Assembly: GCA_026389655.1 (NCBI GenBank)
Contig: JAPLHL010000525.1
Span: 1 to 9,915 of the forward strand
Direction: 5' to 3'
Source: Chloroflexota bacterium
GTDB taxonomy: Bacteria > Chloroflexota > Dehalococcoidia > GIF9 > UBA5629
Length of the DNA: 9,915 nt
Shown here: piece by piece, positions 1 to 7,094 of the stretch
Numbering within the stretch: the first letter of the stretch is position 1
How the letters are laid out: the number at the start of each line of letters is the position of its first letter
The notes under the pieces: model-generated
Database searches by the model: none
What the model was told of the DNA's origin: nothing
What the model saw: only the letters and a program-made list of their open reading frames with translations
Made by a program: the position numbers and the translations under genes

Positions 1-576
1 GCCGCCATATTCATCAGTACGTTTGTTGGAATGCGGTGAGAGAAATTGGGAAAGCAGGTATCCGTGCGCCATGTGCAATTCTACCGCATCAAACCCGGCT
101 TCCCTCGCCCTCACTACGGCATCTCCATATTTAGATAACAATTCCTTGATATCAGCCAACGTAAACTCAACAGGCATTTCTTGCAGCATAGGGTCCGCCA
201 CTGCAGATACCCCCCTGGGAGTTTCAAAAGTAAACATGGATGTTGCCTGCCTGCCCGCATGGCCAATCTGCAAAGCTACTTTTGCCCCCTCTTTATGGCA
301 CGCAGCAGCCAGTTTTTTCCACCCGTTCACCATATTGTTATCCCAGATGCCGGGGCTCAGCGCCATCAGTTTGCCCGCCGGCTCTACGCAGGCTGCTTCA
401 ACTACTATATAGCCTGCTCCACCCCTGGCGCGTGCCGCATAATAATTGATCATATTTTCTGTGACATTGCCATCAGGATCAGCCATGTTGGTGGTCATCG
501 GCGGCATAACGATGCGGTTCTTAAGTTCAAGGTTCCTAATTTTAAAGGGAGTAAATAACATCTTAAAATCTATCAT
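1..576 (-). CDS. Old Yellow Enzyme-family NADH:flavin oxidoreductase (2,4-dienoyl-CoA reductase / 2-enoate reductase type), C-terminus off the left edge
   Basis: Reading leftward from ATG at 576, 192 residues are visible before the window edge and there is no stop. They form the N-terminal half of an FMN-binding TIM barrel. Visible family motifs are MPPMTTN (24-30), the QIGHAGR strand (103-109) and HMAHGYLLSQF (168-178), ending in the typical SNKRTDEYGG (183-192). Such enzymes reduce the C=C bond of enoates, dienoyl-CoAs or enones using FMN. The larger 2,4-dienoyl-CoA reductase/2-enoate reductase members also carry a 4Fe-4S cluster and an FAD/NAD domain C-terminally. Whether those are present here cannot be seen. 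A strong AGGAGG site lies about 11 bases upstream and supports this start. The gene follows the alcohol dehydrogenase on the same strand after 152 bases, so it may be co-transcribed with it. The family call is secure; the substrate is unknown. Confidence 0.93.
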   Translation of the reverse strand, partial: MIDFKMLFTPFKIRNLELKNRIVMPPMTTNMADPDGNVTENMINYYAARARGGAGYIVVEAACVEPAGKLMALSPGIWDNNMVNGWKKLAAACHKEGAKVALQIGHAGRQATSMFTFETPRGVSAVADPMLQEMPVEFTLADIKELLSKYGDAVVRAREAGFDAVELHMAHGYLLSQFLSPHSNKRTDEYGG

Positions 577-657
577 GTTACAGTGGACCTCCTTTTATTC
601 TGGCTGACCCCGAAAGCCTGGATATTTTATAAAAACGGTATTTATCCGTGACCACTA

Positions 658-698
658 AGGCATATGTACAGCTATCAATCTCAGCCGCACATATGCCT
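658..698. repeat. Perfect 10-bp inverted repeat between the alcohol dehydrogenase and OYE genes
   Basis: AGGCATATGT (658-667) and ACATATGCCT (689-698) are exact reverse complements around a 21-base loop. On the transcribed minus strand the stem is not followed by a T-run, so it is not a classical intrinsic terminator. It could be an mRNA processing or stability hairpin, an attenuator for the downstream oxidoreductase, or two half-sites for a dimeric regulator. The symmetry is seen directly; the function is open. Confidence 0.55.
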
Positions 699-728
699 CG
701 ATTTGCTTTAACTACACGATAATTAATG

Positions 729-1901
729 CTAAAAATCTACGCTTTTACCATCATATGCGTAAACGAATAGTTTTTCTATATCTGCTTCATCCGGTATACG
801 ATGGACAGCCATAGTCATAGCCTCGCTTGCTGCCCGTTCCACGAGGCCCTCCATGGATGCCATGAATTTGGCCCTTTCAATGCCCACGTCTCCTAGGGAC
901 ATCGGCAGTTTCAAGCTTTTAGCCAGTTCACGGACTTTGACAATCAGAGCTTTGGCGCAGACATCGTCTGAACCATTTGCAATTGCACAGAACCTGGCTA
1001 TTTCAGCATAGCGAGCTTTGGTTTCTACAGAGCCATTTGCCTGGTATTCCATAGTGTAAGGGAGAAAAAGCCCCACCGTTCTGCCATGTGGAGTGTGAAA
1101 GAGGCCCCCCAATGAATGGGCCAGGCTGTGCGCTACTCCGGCGTTGCCGCCGCTCATGCAAAGCCCTGCCTGAGTAGCTGCCCACTGCATCTCTTGCCTG
1201 GCCTCCAGGTCGGAGCCGTCTTTATAAGAGCGTGGCAGGAACTCAAAAACGCTACGGACAGCCATTATCCCGGGGCCGTCGGAAAACCTTGTACGGTAGG
1301 TAGTGCAGTATCCTTCAATAGAATGAGTCAGAGCATCCATCCCGGTTTCGGCTGTTATAGTGGGCGGCATTCCCTTGACCATGAGTGGGTCCAGTATCAC
1401 AAGGTCAGGGACAGCCTCCATGTTGCCGGTTGCCAGCTTACGCTGATATTCCACGTCTGTAAGGACAACAGCAAATGTTACCTCGGCTCCCGTACCGCTG
1501 GTTGTAGGGATGCCCATCAATTTGGCTTTCAGGCGGGTATTGTACGTCTCTGAAGGGTTGATACCGTCAGGTTCAAGCCCGGGCACGCAATAAACAAGAA
1601 AGGCCGCCTTGGCTGCATCCAGACATGAACCGCCTCCCAGGCCGATGATCCAATCCGGGTTATAACCCTCAGCCATTTTTGCGGCTTTTCTGATCGTATC
1701 TAATGATGGATTGGGCTCAACATCTTCAAATATCTTATACTCTATGTTTGCTTCTTTTAGTTCCTTACCGACTAAATCAGCCAGTCCCAGCTTTACTATA
1801 TTTTTATCTGTAACTATCAGGGCACGTTTACCCAAAATAGTCCTTAGATGCACCAGTGCATCGTCACCAAAGACAATAAACGGACTCGTGTAAAAATACA
1901 T
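729..1901 (-). CDS. Iron-containing (type III) alcohol dehydrogenase
   Basis: A 390-residue, full-length member of the group III metal-dependent alcohol dehydrogenases, which interconvert an alcohol and an aldehyde or ketone with NAD(P). The nucleotide-binding motif GGGSCLDAAK spans 89-98 and the second conserved segment TTSGTGAE spans 133-140. All four expected metal ligands are present: D189 and H193 in MDALTHSIEGY, H258, and H272 in HTPHG. H262 matches the extra active-site histidine of the FucO-type enzymes. The length is normal for the family and there is no sign of damage. GAGG lies 4 bases before ATG, slightly close but usable. The gene starts 35 bases after the SCP2-like gene, so the two probably share an mRNA. 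Substrate specificity cannot be read from the sequence. The neighbours suggest a hydrophobic alcohol or an intermediate of acyl or ring degradation, which is inference. Confidence 0.95.
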   Translation of the reverse strand: MYFYTSPFIVFGDDALVHLRTILGKRALIVTDKNIVKLGLADLVGKELKEANIEYKIFEDVEPNPSLDTIRKAAKMAEGYNPDWIIGLGGGSCLDAAKAAFLVYCVPGLEPDGINPSETYNTRLKAKLMGIPTTSGTGAEVTFAVVLTDVEYQRKLATGNMEAVPDLVILDPLMVKGMPPTITAETGMDALTHSIEGYCTTYRTRFSDGPGIMAVRSVFEFLPRSYKDGSDLEARQEMQWAATQAGLCMSGGNAGVAHSLAHSLGGLFHTPHGRTVGLFLPYTMEYQANGSVETKARYAEIARFCAIANGSDDVCAKALIVKVRELAKSLKLPMSLGDVGIERAKFMASMEGLVERAASEAMTMAVHRIPDEADIEKLFVYAYDGKSVDF

Positions 1902-1936
1902 ATTACCTCACTCTTATGCCCTCGCCTGGAATGTAA

Positions 1937-2344
1937 TTATTCGGGCCATTCCACAGGCACGTTGTTAGTGGCGTTGGTCAGCGCCTGGGCAGCTTTGATA
2001 TTTTTCATGATCTTGGACATATTACCTTTCAATTTCATCTGCCGTGTAACCAGGGCTTGAGTGCCGTCTAATTTTTTATCTTGAAGCTTTCTCCAGACGT
2101 CCAGAGTGGCTGCCATAGTAAATTCGGGGTTAAATTCCTTATCGTCCTTGGTAACCACTGCCTTGCGGCATTTACCGTGCCACAGGTCGAGGTAAGTATA
2201 AATATTTTCCTTAATGGGTCCGCCTTTCTCCGTGATGAGATAGAAATCGCCTTCCCAGGTCTTAGCCGCTTCCTCGTACTCGGCACTGGAATTGATCGCC
2301 TCCATCAACTGGTCAGCATGTTCCTGGCTACCGTATTTTGCCAT
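1937..2344 (-). CDS. SCP2-like (sterol carrier protein 2 fold) lipid-binding protein
   Basis: A 135-residue protein with no signal peptide or membrane segment, so it is probably cytoplasmic. The C-terminal half carries the sterol-transfer signature: an FNPEFTMAATLDVW segment (71-84) and LKGNMSKIMKNIKAAQALTN (105-124), which match the strand and exit-helix region of the SCP2 fold. This fold holds a fatty acyl-CoA, sterol or other hydrophobic ligand in a tunnel, and stand-alone bacterial copies often accompany lipid or acyl-CoA genes. GGAGG is placed 7 bases before ATG and supports this start. The gene lies between the small protein and the alcohol dehydrogenase, 97 and 35 bases away. It may present the substrate to the neighbouring oxidoreductases, but that role is inference from position only. 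Confidence 0.85.
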   Translation of the reverse strand: MAKYGSQEHADQLMEAINSSAEYEEAAKTWEGDFYLITEKGGPIKENIYTYLDLWHGKCRKAVVTKDDKEFNPEFTMAATLDVWRKLQDKKLDGTQALVTRQMKLKGNMSKIMKNIKAAQALTNATNNVPVEWPE

Positions 2345-2445
2345 GATATTCCTCCTATAATTTATAATAAATACTTACTACTTTGCGGAGAATGCTATAT
2401 CAGGAAAATCTTATCCACCCGAACCGCAGCCTGCTTCATATTGGT

Positions 2446-2598
2446 CTATAGCTTGTAAGAAGTGCCTGGTTTAGGCAGCTTAGGCCCGACCACTTTCTCC
2501 AGTTCAGGCAGGAGCCCGTAGTGGGGTTTGCTTTGCCATCCGTCGATATGTGCCGCACGTTTAGCTGCCGCTTTAAACTTATTCCAGTCTGTACCCAT
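2446..2598 (-). CDS. Small unrecognised protein (50 aa), first gene of the leftward operon
   Basis: ATG at 2598 to TAG at 2446 gives 50 residues, starting MGTDWNKFKAAAKRAAHIDG and ending KPGTSYKL. The protein is lysine-rich with several aromatic residues, an amphipathic-looking N-terminal helix (about 5-18) and a proline-rich tail (39-45). There are no cysteines, membrane segments or motifs I recognise. Its codons use G or C at the third position often, as in the neighbouring genes and unlike the AT-rich DNA upstream, which supports real coding. An AGAAGG site 7 bases ahead favours this ATG over the in-frame ATG at 2604, which would overlap the site. It precedes the SCP2-like gene by 97 bases. 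The reading frame is open for a few codons upstream to a TGA, so a C-terminal remnant of a lost larger gene is an alternative. I cannot assign a function. Confidence 0.55.
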   Translation of the reverse strand: MGTDWNKFKAAAKRAAHIDGWQSKPHYGLLPELEKVVGPKLPKPGTSYKL

Positions 2599-2605
2599 AA
2601 ACATG

Positions 2606-2611
2606 CCTTCT
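2606..2611 (-). promoter_or_regulatory. Shine-Dalgarno site that selects the second ATG of the small protein
   Basis: On the minus strand AGAAGG ends 7 bases before ATG at 2598 but only 1 base before the earlier ATG at 2604. The spacing therefore points to the start at 2598. Confidence 0.5.
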
Positions 2612-2666
2612 GACCAGTTCGTTCATCTACTGCAACTAAGTACACCACCCAGACTAATTAAAACCC

Positions 2667-2680
2667 CACGAAATTACGTG
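2667..2680. promoter_or_regulatory. Candidate operator palindrome over the predicted leftward transcription start
   Basis: CACGAAATTACGTG is a 14-bp near-palindrome of the form CACG-n-AATT-n-CGTG, with mismatches only at the fifth and tenth positions. It sits a few bases downstream of the -10 candidate of the leftward promoter, where a bound repressor would block initiation. The divergent MarR protein is the obvious candidate ligand, but this is inference. Confidence 0.4.
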
Positions 2681-2683
2681 CCA

Positions 2684-2712
2684 AATTTACTACTTGGCTG
2701 CATATTTGTCAA
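2684..2712 (-). promoter_or_regulatory. Candidate sigma-70 promoter of the leftward operon
   Basis: On the minus strand a perfect TTGACA (2712-2707) is followed after 17 bases by TAAATT (2689-2684), a fair -10 match. Transcription would begin near 2677, giving a leader of about 80 bases before the small protein. Confidence 0.5.
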
Positions 2713-2762
2713 GTACATAACTATTATCTTCAAAATATTTATCTACATAATTATTATTGAGT

Positions 2763-2792
2763 TTGACAATTAGTAAACACATAGTGAATAAT
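2763..2792 (+). promoter_or_regulatory. Candidate sigma-70 promoter of the MarR-family gene
   Basis: A perfect TTGACA at 2763-2768 is followed after 18 bases by AATAAT (2787-2792), a weak -10. It faces away from the TTGACA of the leftward promoter, with 50 bases between the two hexamers. Transcription would start near 2799, directly before the 2801-2822 palindrome. Confidence 0.4.
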
Positions 2793-2800
2793 TGATCAGC

Positions 2801-2822
2801 AAAGTCACTTTATTTTAAAGTG
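2801..2822. promoter_or_regulatory. Nested AAAGT/ACTTT palindromes, candidate autoregulatory operator
   Basis: CACTTTA (2806-2812) and TAAAGTG (2816-2822) form a perfect 7-bp inverted repeat with a 3-base centre. It overlaps AAAGT-C-ACTTT (2801-2811), so three half-sites follow each other. A 17-bp AT-rich palindrome between the promoter and the start codon of a MarR gene is the usual form and place of a MarR operator. The symmetry is seen directly; the binding partner is inferred. Confidence 0.5.
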
Positions 2823-2866
2823 GTATTAAACATTAATCCTGAATTTCAATAGCTTACAAATTTATT

Positions 2867-3376
2867 ATGGCCACTAAAAAACGTCCAGGTAGGTCCAATA
2901 TTACTAGCGGATGGCCACGCGGGCTTGCATTACCATATGATGTCCTAGCGACTGTAAGATTATTCAATCAAGCTTATAATACATATAAAAAAAACGGAGC
3001 ACGCGTCGTCAAATCGAGACAACTGACATCATCGCAAGTTGATGTATTAATGGTCCTTTCGTATGTGCAGCGGCCTATGACACTGACGGAATTATCTCCT
3101 TTCCTGCCAATCGAAACCGCATCCATCAGCCTGGTAATTGACAGTCTTCAGAAGTGTAAGCTCATCCAGCGGCGTCATTCCAGAACTGACAGGCGCAAAA
3201 TATTTATAACATTGACACCCGCGGGCGAGGAAATGGTCGACACGTTATGGCCGCCCATATTCTATTTGGTTACGGATATGTTTTATAAAAACCTTACCGA
3301 TGAGGAACGCCAGTTATTTATGAGCGTGCTGCGCAAGATACGTGACGCCAACGTCAGTCAGCCTGAAAAAACTTGA
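2867..3376 (+). CDS. MarR-family winged helix-turn-helix transcriptional regulator
   Basis: A 169-residue protein of typical MarR size. A helical N-terminus (about 22-50) is followed by the DNA-binding core. The segment LTSSQVDVLMVLSYV (53-67) starts the domain, the recognition helix lies at about 83-97 (ETASISLVIDSLQKC), and the beta wing DRRKIFITLTPAG (108-120) is the clearest signature. C-terminal helices (about 129-160) would complete the dimerisation domain. No clear Shine-Dalgarno precedes ATG at 2867. The frame is open only back to a TGA at 2840 with no better start, so weak or leaderless-like initiation is possible. The gene is divergent from the leftward operon and shares its regulatory gap, so it probably represses both that operon and itself. 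Such regulators usually release DNA on binding a small aromatic, acyl or oxidising ligand. The ligand here is unknown. Confidence 0.9.
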   Translation: MATKKRPGRSNITSGWPRGLALPYDVLATVRLFNQAYNTYKKNGARVVKSRQLTSSQVDVLMVLSYVQRPMTLTELSPFLPIETASISLVIDSLQKCKLIQRRHSRTDRRKIFITLTPAGEEMVDTLWPPIFYLVTDMFYKNLTDEERQLFMSVLRKIRDANVSQPEKT

Positions 3377-3512
3377 ATTCAATAGACAGTTGAAACCGCC
3401 TCATAATTTCTCTCTTCTCTCAGCAGGTTTTTAACACCACAGCTCTCAACAGATCCTGATCGACTTTCACCAGGCAAGAAAGCACCCCTGACTGATATAT
3501 GTGAAAATAGCA

Positions 3513-3541
3513 TTGTTGAATATCATCCGCAGTGCTATAAT
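3513..3541 (+). promoter_or_regulatory. Extended -10 promoter candidate for the hdr operon
   Basis: A perfect TATAAT (3536-3541) is preceded by TGC, giving an extended -10. A partial -35 TTGTTG (3513-3518) lies 17 bases upstream. Transcription would begin near 3548, about 75 bases before hdrA. The rest of the 245-base gap after the MarR gene shows no gene and no convincing terminator. Confidence 0.55.
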
Positions 3542-3612
3542 CATGAAAATTAAATGCCCGCATTTACCCTGACTTTAGCTTTGATCAAATTAAAGAGCCA
3601 AGCTGTCTTTCT

Positions 3613-3619
3613 GAGGAGG
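3613..3619 (+). promoter_or_regulatory. Shine-Dalgarno of hdrA, next to two adjacent ATG codons
   Basis: GAGGAGG ends 2 bases before ATG 3622 and 5 bases before ATG 3625. The second ATG has the better spacing, so the true protein may lack the first methionine. Confidence 0.7.
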
Positions 3620-3621
3620 CC

Positions 3622-5586
3622 ATGATGGAACCCAAAATCGGTGTTTATGTCTGTCATTGCGGCAGTAATATTGCCGGCATTGTTGACGTCGAGAAAGTAG
3701 CTGAATTTGCCAGGACTTTGCCCTCCGTGGTAGTTGCGCGGGATTATAAGTTCATGTGCTCCGATCCCGGGCAGGACCTGATTAAGAAAGATATTAAAGA
3801 GCTCGGTGTCAACCGGGTCGTAGTGGCTTCGTGCTCTCCACAGATGCATGAACCCACTTTTAGAAGGGCGGTACAGGAAGGCGGACTTAACCCGTATTAC
3901 TTCGAGATGGCCAACATCCGGGAGCACTGCTCATGGGTGACCGAAAATCCCAAAGAGGCCACTGAGAAAGCCAAAGCCCTTGTCAGCGCCGCCGTCCGCC
4001 GCATCTACTACCATCAGCCTCTTGAAAATAAGCAGGTACCGGTACATCCCGATACCTTGATCGTCGGAGGAGGCATTGCAGGCATCCAGGCTGCGCTGGA
4101 AATAGCCAACTCAGGCCATAAGGTCTACCTGGTTGAGAAAGAACCCAGCATAGGCGGCCATATGATGCAGCTCGATAAGACGTTCCCGACGCTGGATTGC
4201 TCCGCCTGCATCCGTACCCCCAAGATGAGCCTGGTAGGAGCACATCCCCAGATCGAACTCCTAACCTACAGCGAGATAGATTATGTATCAGGCTACGTAG
4301 GCAACTTCCGCGTCAAGATCAGGAAGAAAGCACGGTCCGTCGACGCCAGCCTTTGCAGCGGCTGCGGCATCTGCAGCACAAAATGCCCGATAAAGATCGA
4401 TAGCGAGTTCGATGAGAAGCTTACCAAGCGCAAGGCCATCTATTCACCGTTTGCGCAAGCCGTTCCGAACGTCCCGGTTATCGATAAGGAACACTGCACA
4501 TTTTTCTTGAAGGGCAAATGCCGCGCCTGCGAGAAGTTCTGCGAAAGAAATGCCATCAATTTCCAACAGGAAGATGAGATACTCGATATCGAGGTAGGCA
4601 ACATCATTCTGACTACAGGCTATAAGTTATTCGACCCGTCACCCATCAAGGAATATGGGTACGGCAGGCTGGATAATGTGATCACCAGCCTGGAGTTCGA
4701 GCGCATGGTTAACTCGGCCGGGCCGACAACAGGCAAGGTATTATTGAAGAATGGTGAAGAGCCTAAAAGCATTGCCATCGTACACTGCGTTGGCAGCCGC
4801 GATGAAAAGTACCATGAGTACTGTTCAAGGGTATGCTGCATGTACGGCATGAAATTCGCGCACCTGCTGAAGGAGCACATACACGGCTCAAAGGTATACG
4901 AGTTTTATATCGATATCAGGAGCTTCGGTAAAGGATACGAGGAATTTTACAACCGTGTCCAGAAAGAGGGAACGGTATTTTTCCGCGGCAGGCCTGGAGA
5001 GGTTACGGATGTAGCCCAAACACCTGAAGAGAAGGGCAAGCTGATCGTCCAATTCGAGGACACACTCGTTGGCAAACAGAGCAGGTTGCCAGTTGATATG
5101 GTTGTGCTTTGCAGCGGCATCGAGCCCCAGGCAGATGCCCAGGAAACCGCTCACAAGTTCAACATCTCGTGCGGAAAGGAGAACTTCTTCACCGAAAAGC
5201 ACCCCAAACTTGATCCTGTGGCCACCATGACAGACGGAGTATTTATTGCCGGGTGCTGCCAGGGTCCGAAGGATATCCCGGATACTGTCGCCCAGGCTTC
5301 AGCGGCTGCGGCAAGGGTACTGGCATTAATAAATAAGGGCAAGGTGGAGATTGAGGCAGATACGGCTTTCATTGACGAAGCCAAGTGCTCGGGCTGCAGG
5401 GTCTGCAACCTTCTGTGCCCCTACAGCGCCATATCGTATATTGAGAAGGACAAGGTCTCACGCGTAAATGAGGCGCTGTGCAAAGGCTGCGGCACGTGCG
5501 TTGCGGGTTGTCCCAGCGGCGCCATCATCCATAAGCATTTCACCAACGAGCAAATTAATGCCGAAATCGAAGGGATACTGGTATAG
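3622..5586 (+). CDS. hdrA: Heterodisulfide reductase subunit A, FAD and multi-[4Fe-4S] electron-bifurcating subunit
   Basis: A 654-residue protein, the usual size of a stand-alone HdrA. The N-terminal domain opens with YVCHCGSN (9-16) and has further cysteines at 46 and 71. The thioredoxin-reductase-like FAD domain carries GGGIAG (149-154), IGGHM (177-181) and the family segment LDCSACIRTPKM (191-202). An inserted ferredoxin part has C245/248/251/255 and C292/300/303/307. The HCVGSRD (388-394) and YCSRVCC (400-406) motifs follow, and a C-terminal two-cluster ferredoxin has C589/592/595/599 and C620/623/626/630. In Hdr complexes this flavin splits electron pairs between ferredoxin and HdrBC. 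The protein lacks a C-terminal MvhD fusion, so the electron entry partner must be a separate protein. C307 is followed by Glu rather than the common Pro. hdrC follows after 39 bases. The protein is cytoplasmic; the family assignment is very secure, the physiological acceptor is not known. Confidence 0.97.
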   Translation: MMEPKIGVYVCHCGSNIAGIVDVEKVAEFARTLPSVVVARDYKFMCSDPGQDLIKKDIKELGVNRVVVASCSPQMHEPTFRRAVQEGGLNPYYFEMANIREHCSWVTENPKEATEKAKALVSAAVRRIYYHQPLENKQVPVHPDTLIVGGGIAGIQAALEIANSGHKVYLVEKEPSIGGHMMQLDKTFPTLDCSACIRTPKMSLVGAHPQIELLTYSEIDYVSGYVGNFRVKIRKKARSVDASLCSGCGICSTKCPIKIDSEFDEKLTKRKAIYSPFAQAVPNVPVIDKEHCTFFLKGKCRACEKFCERNAINFQQEDEILDIEVGNIILTTGYKLFDPSPIKEYGYGRLDNVITSLEFERMVNSAGPTTGKVLLKNGEEPKSIAIVHCVGSRDEKYHEYCSRVCCMYGMKFAHLLKEHIHGSKVYEFYIDIRSFGKGYEEFYNRVQKEGTVFFRGRPGEVTDVAQTPEEKGKLIVQFEDTLVGKQSRLPVDMVVLCSGIEPQADAQETAHKFNISCGKENFFTEKHPKLDPVATMTDGVFIAGCCQGPKDIPDTVAQASAAAARVLALINKGKVEIEADTAFIDEAKCSGCRVCNLLCPYSAISYIEKDKVSRVNEALCKGCGTCVAGCPSGAIIHKHFTNEQINAEIEGILV

Positions 5587-5625
5587 TGTATAATTTCCAA
5601 ATTCCTACTGGAAGGAGATAGAGAA

Positions 5626-6183
5626 ATGGGAGATAACGTGCATGCAACAACATTTCTCGATGAAGTAGCCAGCCTGCCGGCCTGCGATAAGATAAACGAA
5701 TGCATTCAATGCGGCGTTTGCAGCGGCTCATGTACCACGGCCACACACTGGGAATATACTCCGCGCAAGGTAATATCACTGGTGCGCGCAGGAATGAAAG
5801 ATGAGCTTCTCAAAAGCAATTCAATATGGTTCTGCGTCTCGTGCTACCTGTGCACTGCCAGGTGCCCGCGCGATATCAAGCCTGCCAATATCATGCACGG
5901 CCTGGAATCGATAGCCCTCAAAGAAGGCTATAAGCCGCCTACCAAAACCACGACGATGTACCGCACGTTCACCGATTCGATCATTAATAACGGCCGCGTG
6001 TACGAATTCGGCTTCATGTTTCAATACTATCTGAAAACCAATCCCTTCGCAGCAATCAAGATGATACCGATGGCATTGAGCCTGCTCACCCACAAACGGA
6101 TGCCTCTCCTTGCTAAAAAGGTCAAGGGGACAGCGGAGTTGAAAACAATCATCAATAAGCTGTCGGCAGGAGGTGGCCGGTGA
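5626..6183 (+). CDS. hdrC: Heterodisulfide reductase subunit C, two-[4Fe-4S] ferredoxin-like subunit
   Basis: A 185-residue protein with two complete cluster motifs: C26-x2-C29-x2-C32-x3-C36 (CIQCGVCSGSC) and C70-x2-C73-x2-C76-x3-C80 (CVSCYLCTARC). It carries electrons from HdrA to HdrB. Residues 81-185 hold no further cysteine motif and look like the helical tail used for subunit contacts. There is no membrane anchor, so this is the soluble HdrABC type rather than HdrDE. AGGAG lies 8 bases before ATG. The stop codon overlaps the hdrB start (GTGA), which implies translational coupling and fixed stoichiometry of the two subunits. Confidence 0.95.
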   Translation: MGDNVHATTFLDEVASLPACDKINECIQCGVCSGSCTTATHWEYTPRKVISLVRAGMKDELLKSNSIWFCVSCYLCTARCPRDIKPANIMHGLESIALKEGYKPPTKTTTMYRTFTDSIINNGRVYEFGFMFQYYLKTNPFAAIKMIPMALSLLTHKRMPLLAKKVKGTAELKTIINKLSAGGGR

Positions 6184-7094
6184 GATATTACACTTACTAC
6201 CCCGGCTGTTCCATGGAAGCGACCGGAGCGCCGGTTGAAGAATCCATACATGCCATCGCCAAACCCCTTGACATGGAACTTATCGAACTTGAAGACTGGA
6301 CCTGCTGCGGATCATCTCCTTTCAGCGGCGTCGATAAGGTAAAAGCGATAGGTATAACAGCCCGTGTGCTCGCCCAGGCGGAAAAAACCGGCCTGGACCT
6401 GGTAACTCCGTGCAGTTCGTGCTATACAATCCTCCAGGAAGCCAACGACCTGATCAAAGAAGACCATAAGCTGGCCGAAAAAATACGAGAGGCGCTATCC
6501 GCCGTGGGGCTTACTTATAACGGAACGGTTAAAATCCGTCATATCGTCGAGGTACTGTTTAACGATATCGGCCCGAAGGGCCTGGCAGCTAAAGTTGTAC
6601 GGCCGCTTACCGGCCTTAAGGTCGCCTGTTATCACGGGTGTCAGCAGGTCAGGCCGACCTATGGACATGACGACAGCGAACTTCCAAACTGGCTGGACCA
6701 GATGGCGAAAAGCCTGGGGGCGGAACCGGTAGACTTCCCCCTTAAGGCACGCTGCTGCGGCAGCTCACTGGTTATATCTGAGAGTGATGTCGCCATCGAA
6801 CTGATATACAAGCTATTGCAGAATGCACAGGACCACGATGCCCAATGCATGGTTACGACAACCTGCCCGCTTTGCCACACTGCGCTTGACGTATATCAGT
6901 CAGCGGTGAACAGTAAATATAAAGCCGGCTTCAAAATGCCTGTCCTGGCTATCACACAACTTATCGCAGTGGCCCTGGGACTGGATTTTAAACAGGCAGC
7001 CCTTCCCGGAAATGTAGTCTCGCCCAAAAAACTATTGGCGCCTTATTTTGCCTCCAAACCGCAGGCAGTGCCAGCCGAAACGCCTACCGCATGA
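6180..7094 (+). CDS. hdrB: Heterodisulfide reductase subunit B, catalytic CCG-domain subunit
   Basis: A 304-residue protein starting at GTG, within the hdrC stop. It has two intact CCG domains of the C-x31-38-CCG-x33-34-CxxC form. The first is C10, C42-C43-G44, C78 and C81. The second is C154, C192-C193-G194, C229 and C232. In characterised HdrB each domain holds a non-cubane [4Fe-4S] cluster that cleaves a disulfide, so both active-site clusters should form here. In methanogens the substrate is CoM-S-S-CoB. Bacteria lack that pair, and bacterial Hdr sets feed other acceptors, so the true substrate is open. The tail after about residue 275 is Pro/Ala-rich and probably disordered. The gene ends in an ATGA overlap with the hydrogenase protease gene. 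Confidence 0.96.
   Translation: MRYYTYYPGCSMEATGAPVEESIHAIAKPLDMELIELEDWTCCGSSPFSGVDKVKAIGITARVLAQAEKTGLDLVTPCSSCYTILQEANDLIKEDHKLAEKIREALSAVGLTYNGTVKIRHIVEVLFNDIGPKGLAAKVVRPLTGLKVACYHGCQQVRPTYGHDDSELPNWLDQMAKSLGAEPVDFPLKARCCGSSLVISESDVAIELIYKLLQNAQDHDAQCMVTTTCPLCHTALDVYQSAVNSKYKAGFKMPVLAITQLIAVALGLDFKQAALPGNVVSPKKLLAPYFASKPQAVPAETPTA

Noticed and set aside
23..558. Plus-strand open frames of 129 and 125 residues
   Set aside because: They are antisense shadows of the OYE-family gene, whose minus-strand translation matches family motifs throughout.
2436..2648. A 70-residue minus-strand open frame over the small-protein region
   Set aside because: It overlaps the 50-residue frame in another phase, has no Shine-Dalgarno I can see, and its composition looks like out-of-frame reading of coding DNA. 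The 2446-2598 frame has the better start signal and codon use.
3373..3382. TTGAATTCAA palindrome at the end of the MarR gene as a terminator or operator
   Set aside because: It overlaps the stop codon, is a simple 10-bp AT-rich palindrome with no loop and no T-run, and is of a kind expected by chance.
4197..4403. A 68-residue plus-strand frame inside hdrA
   Set aside because: It is an alternate frame of the cysteine-rich HdrA region, with low-complexity Arg/Pro/Gln content typical of frame shadows.
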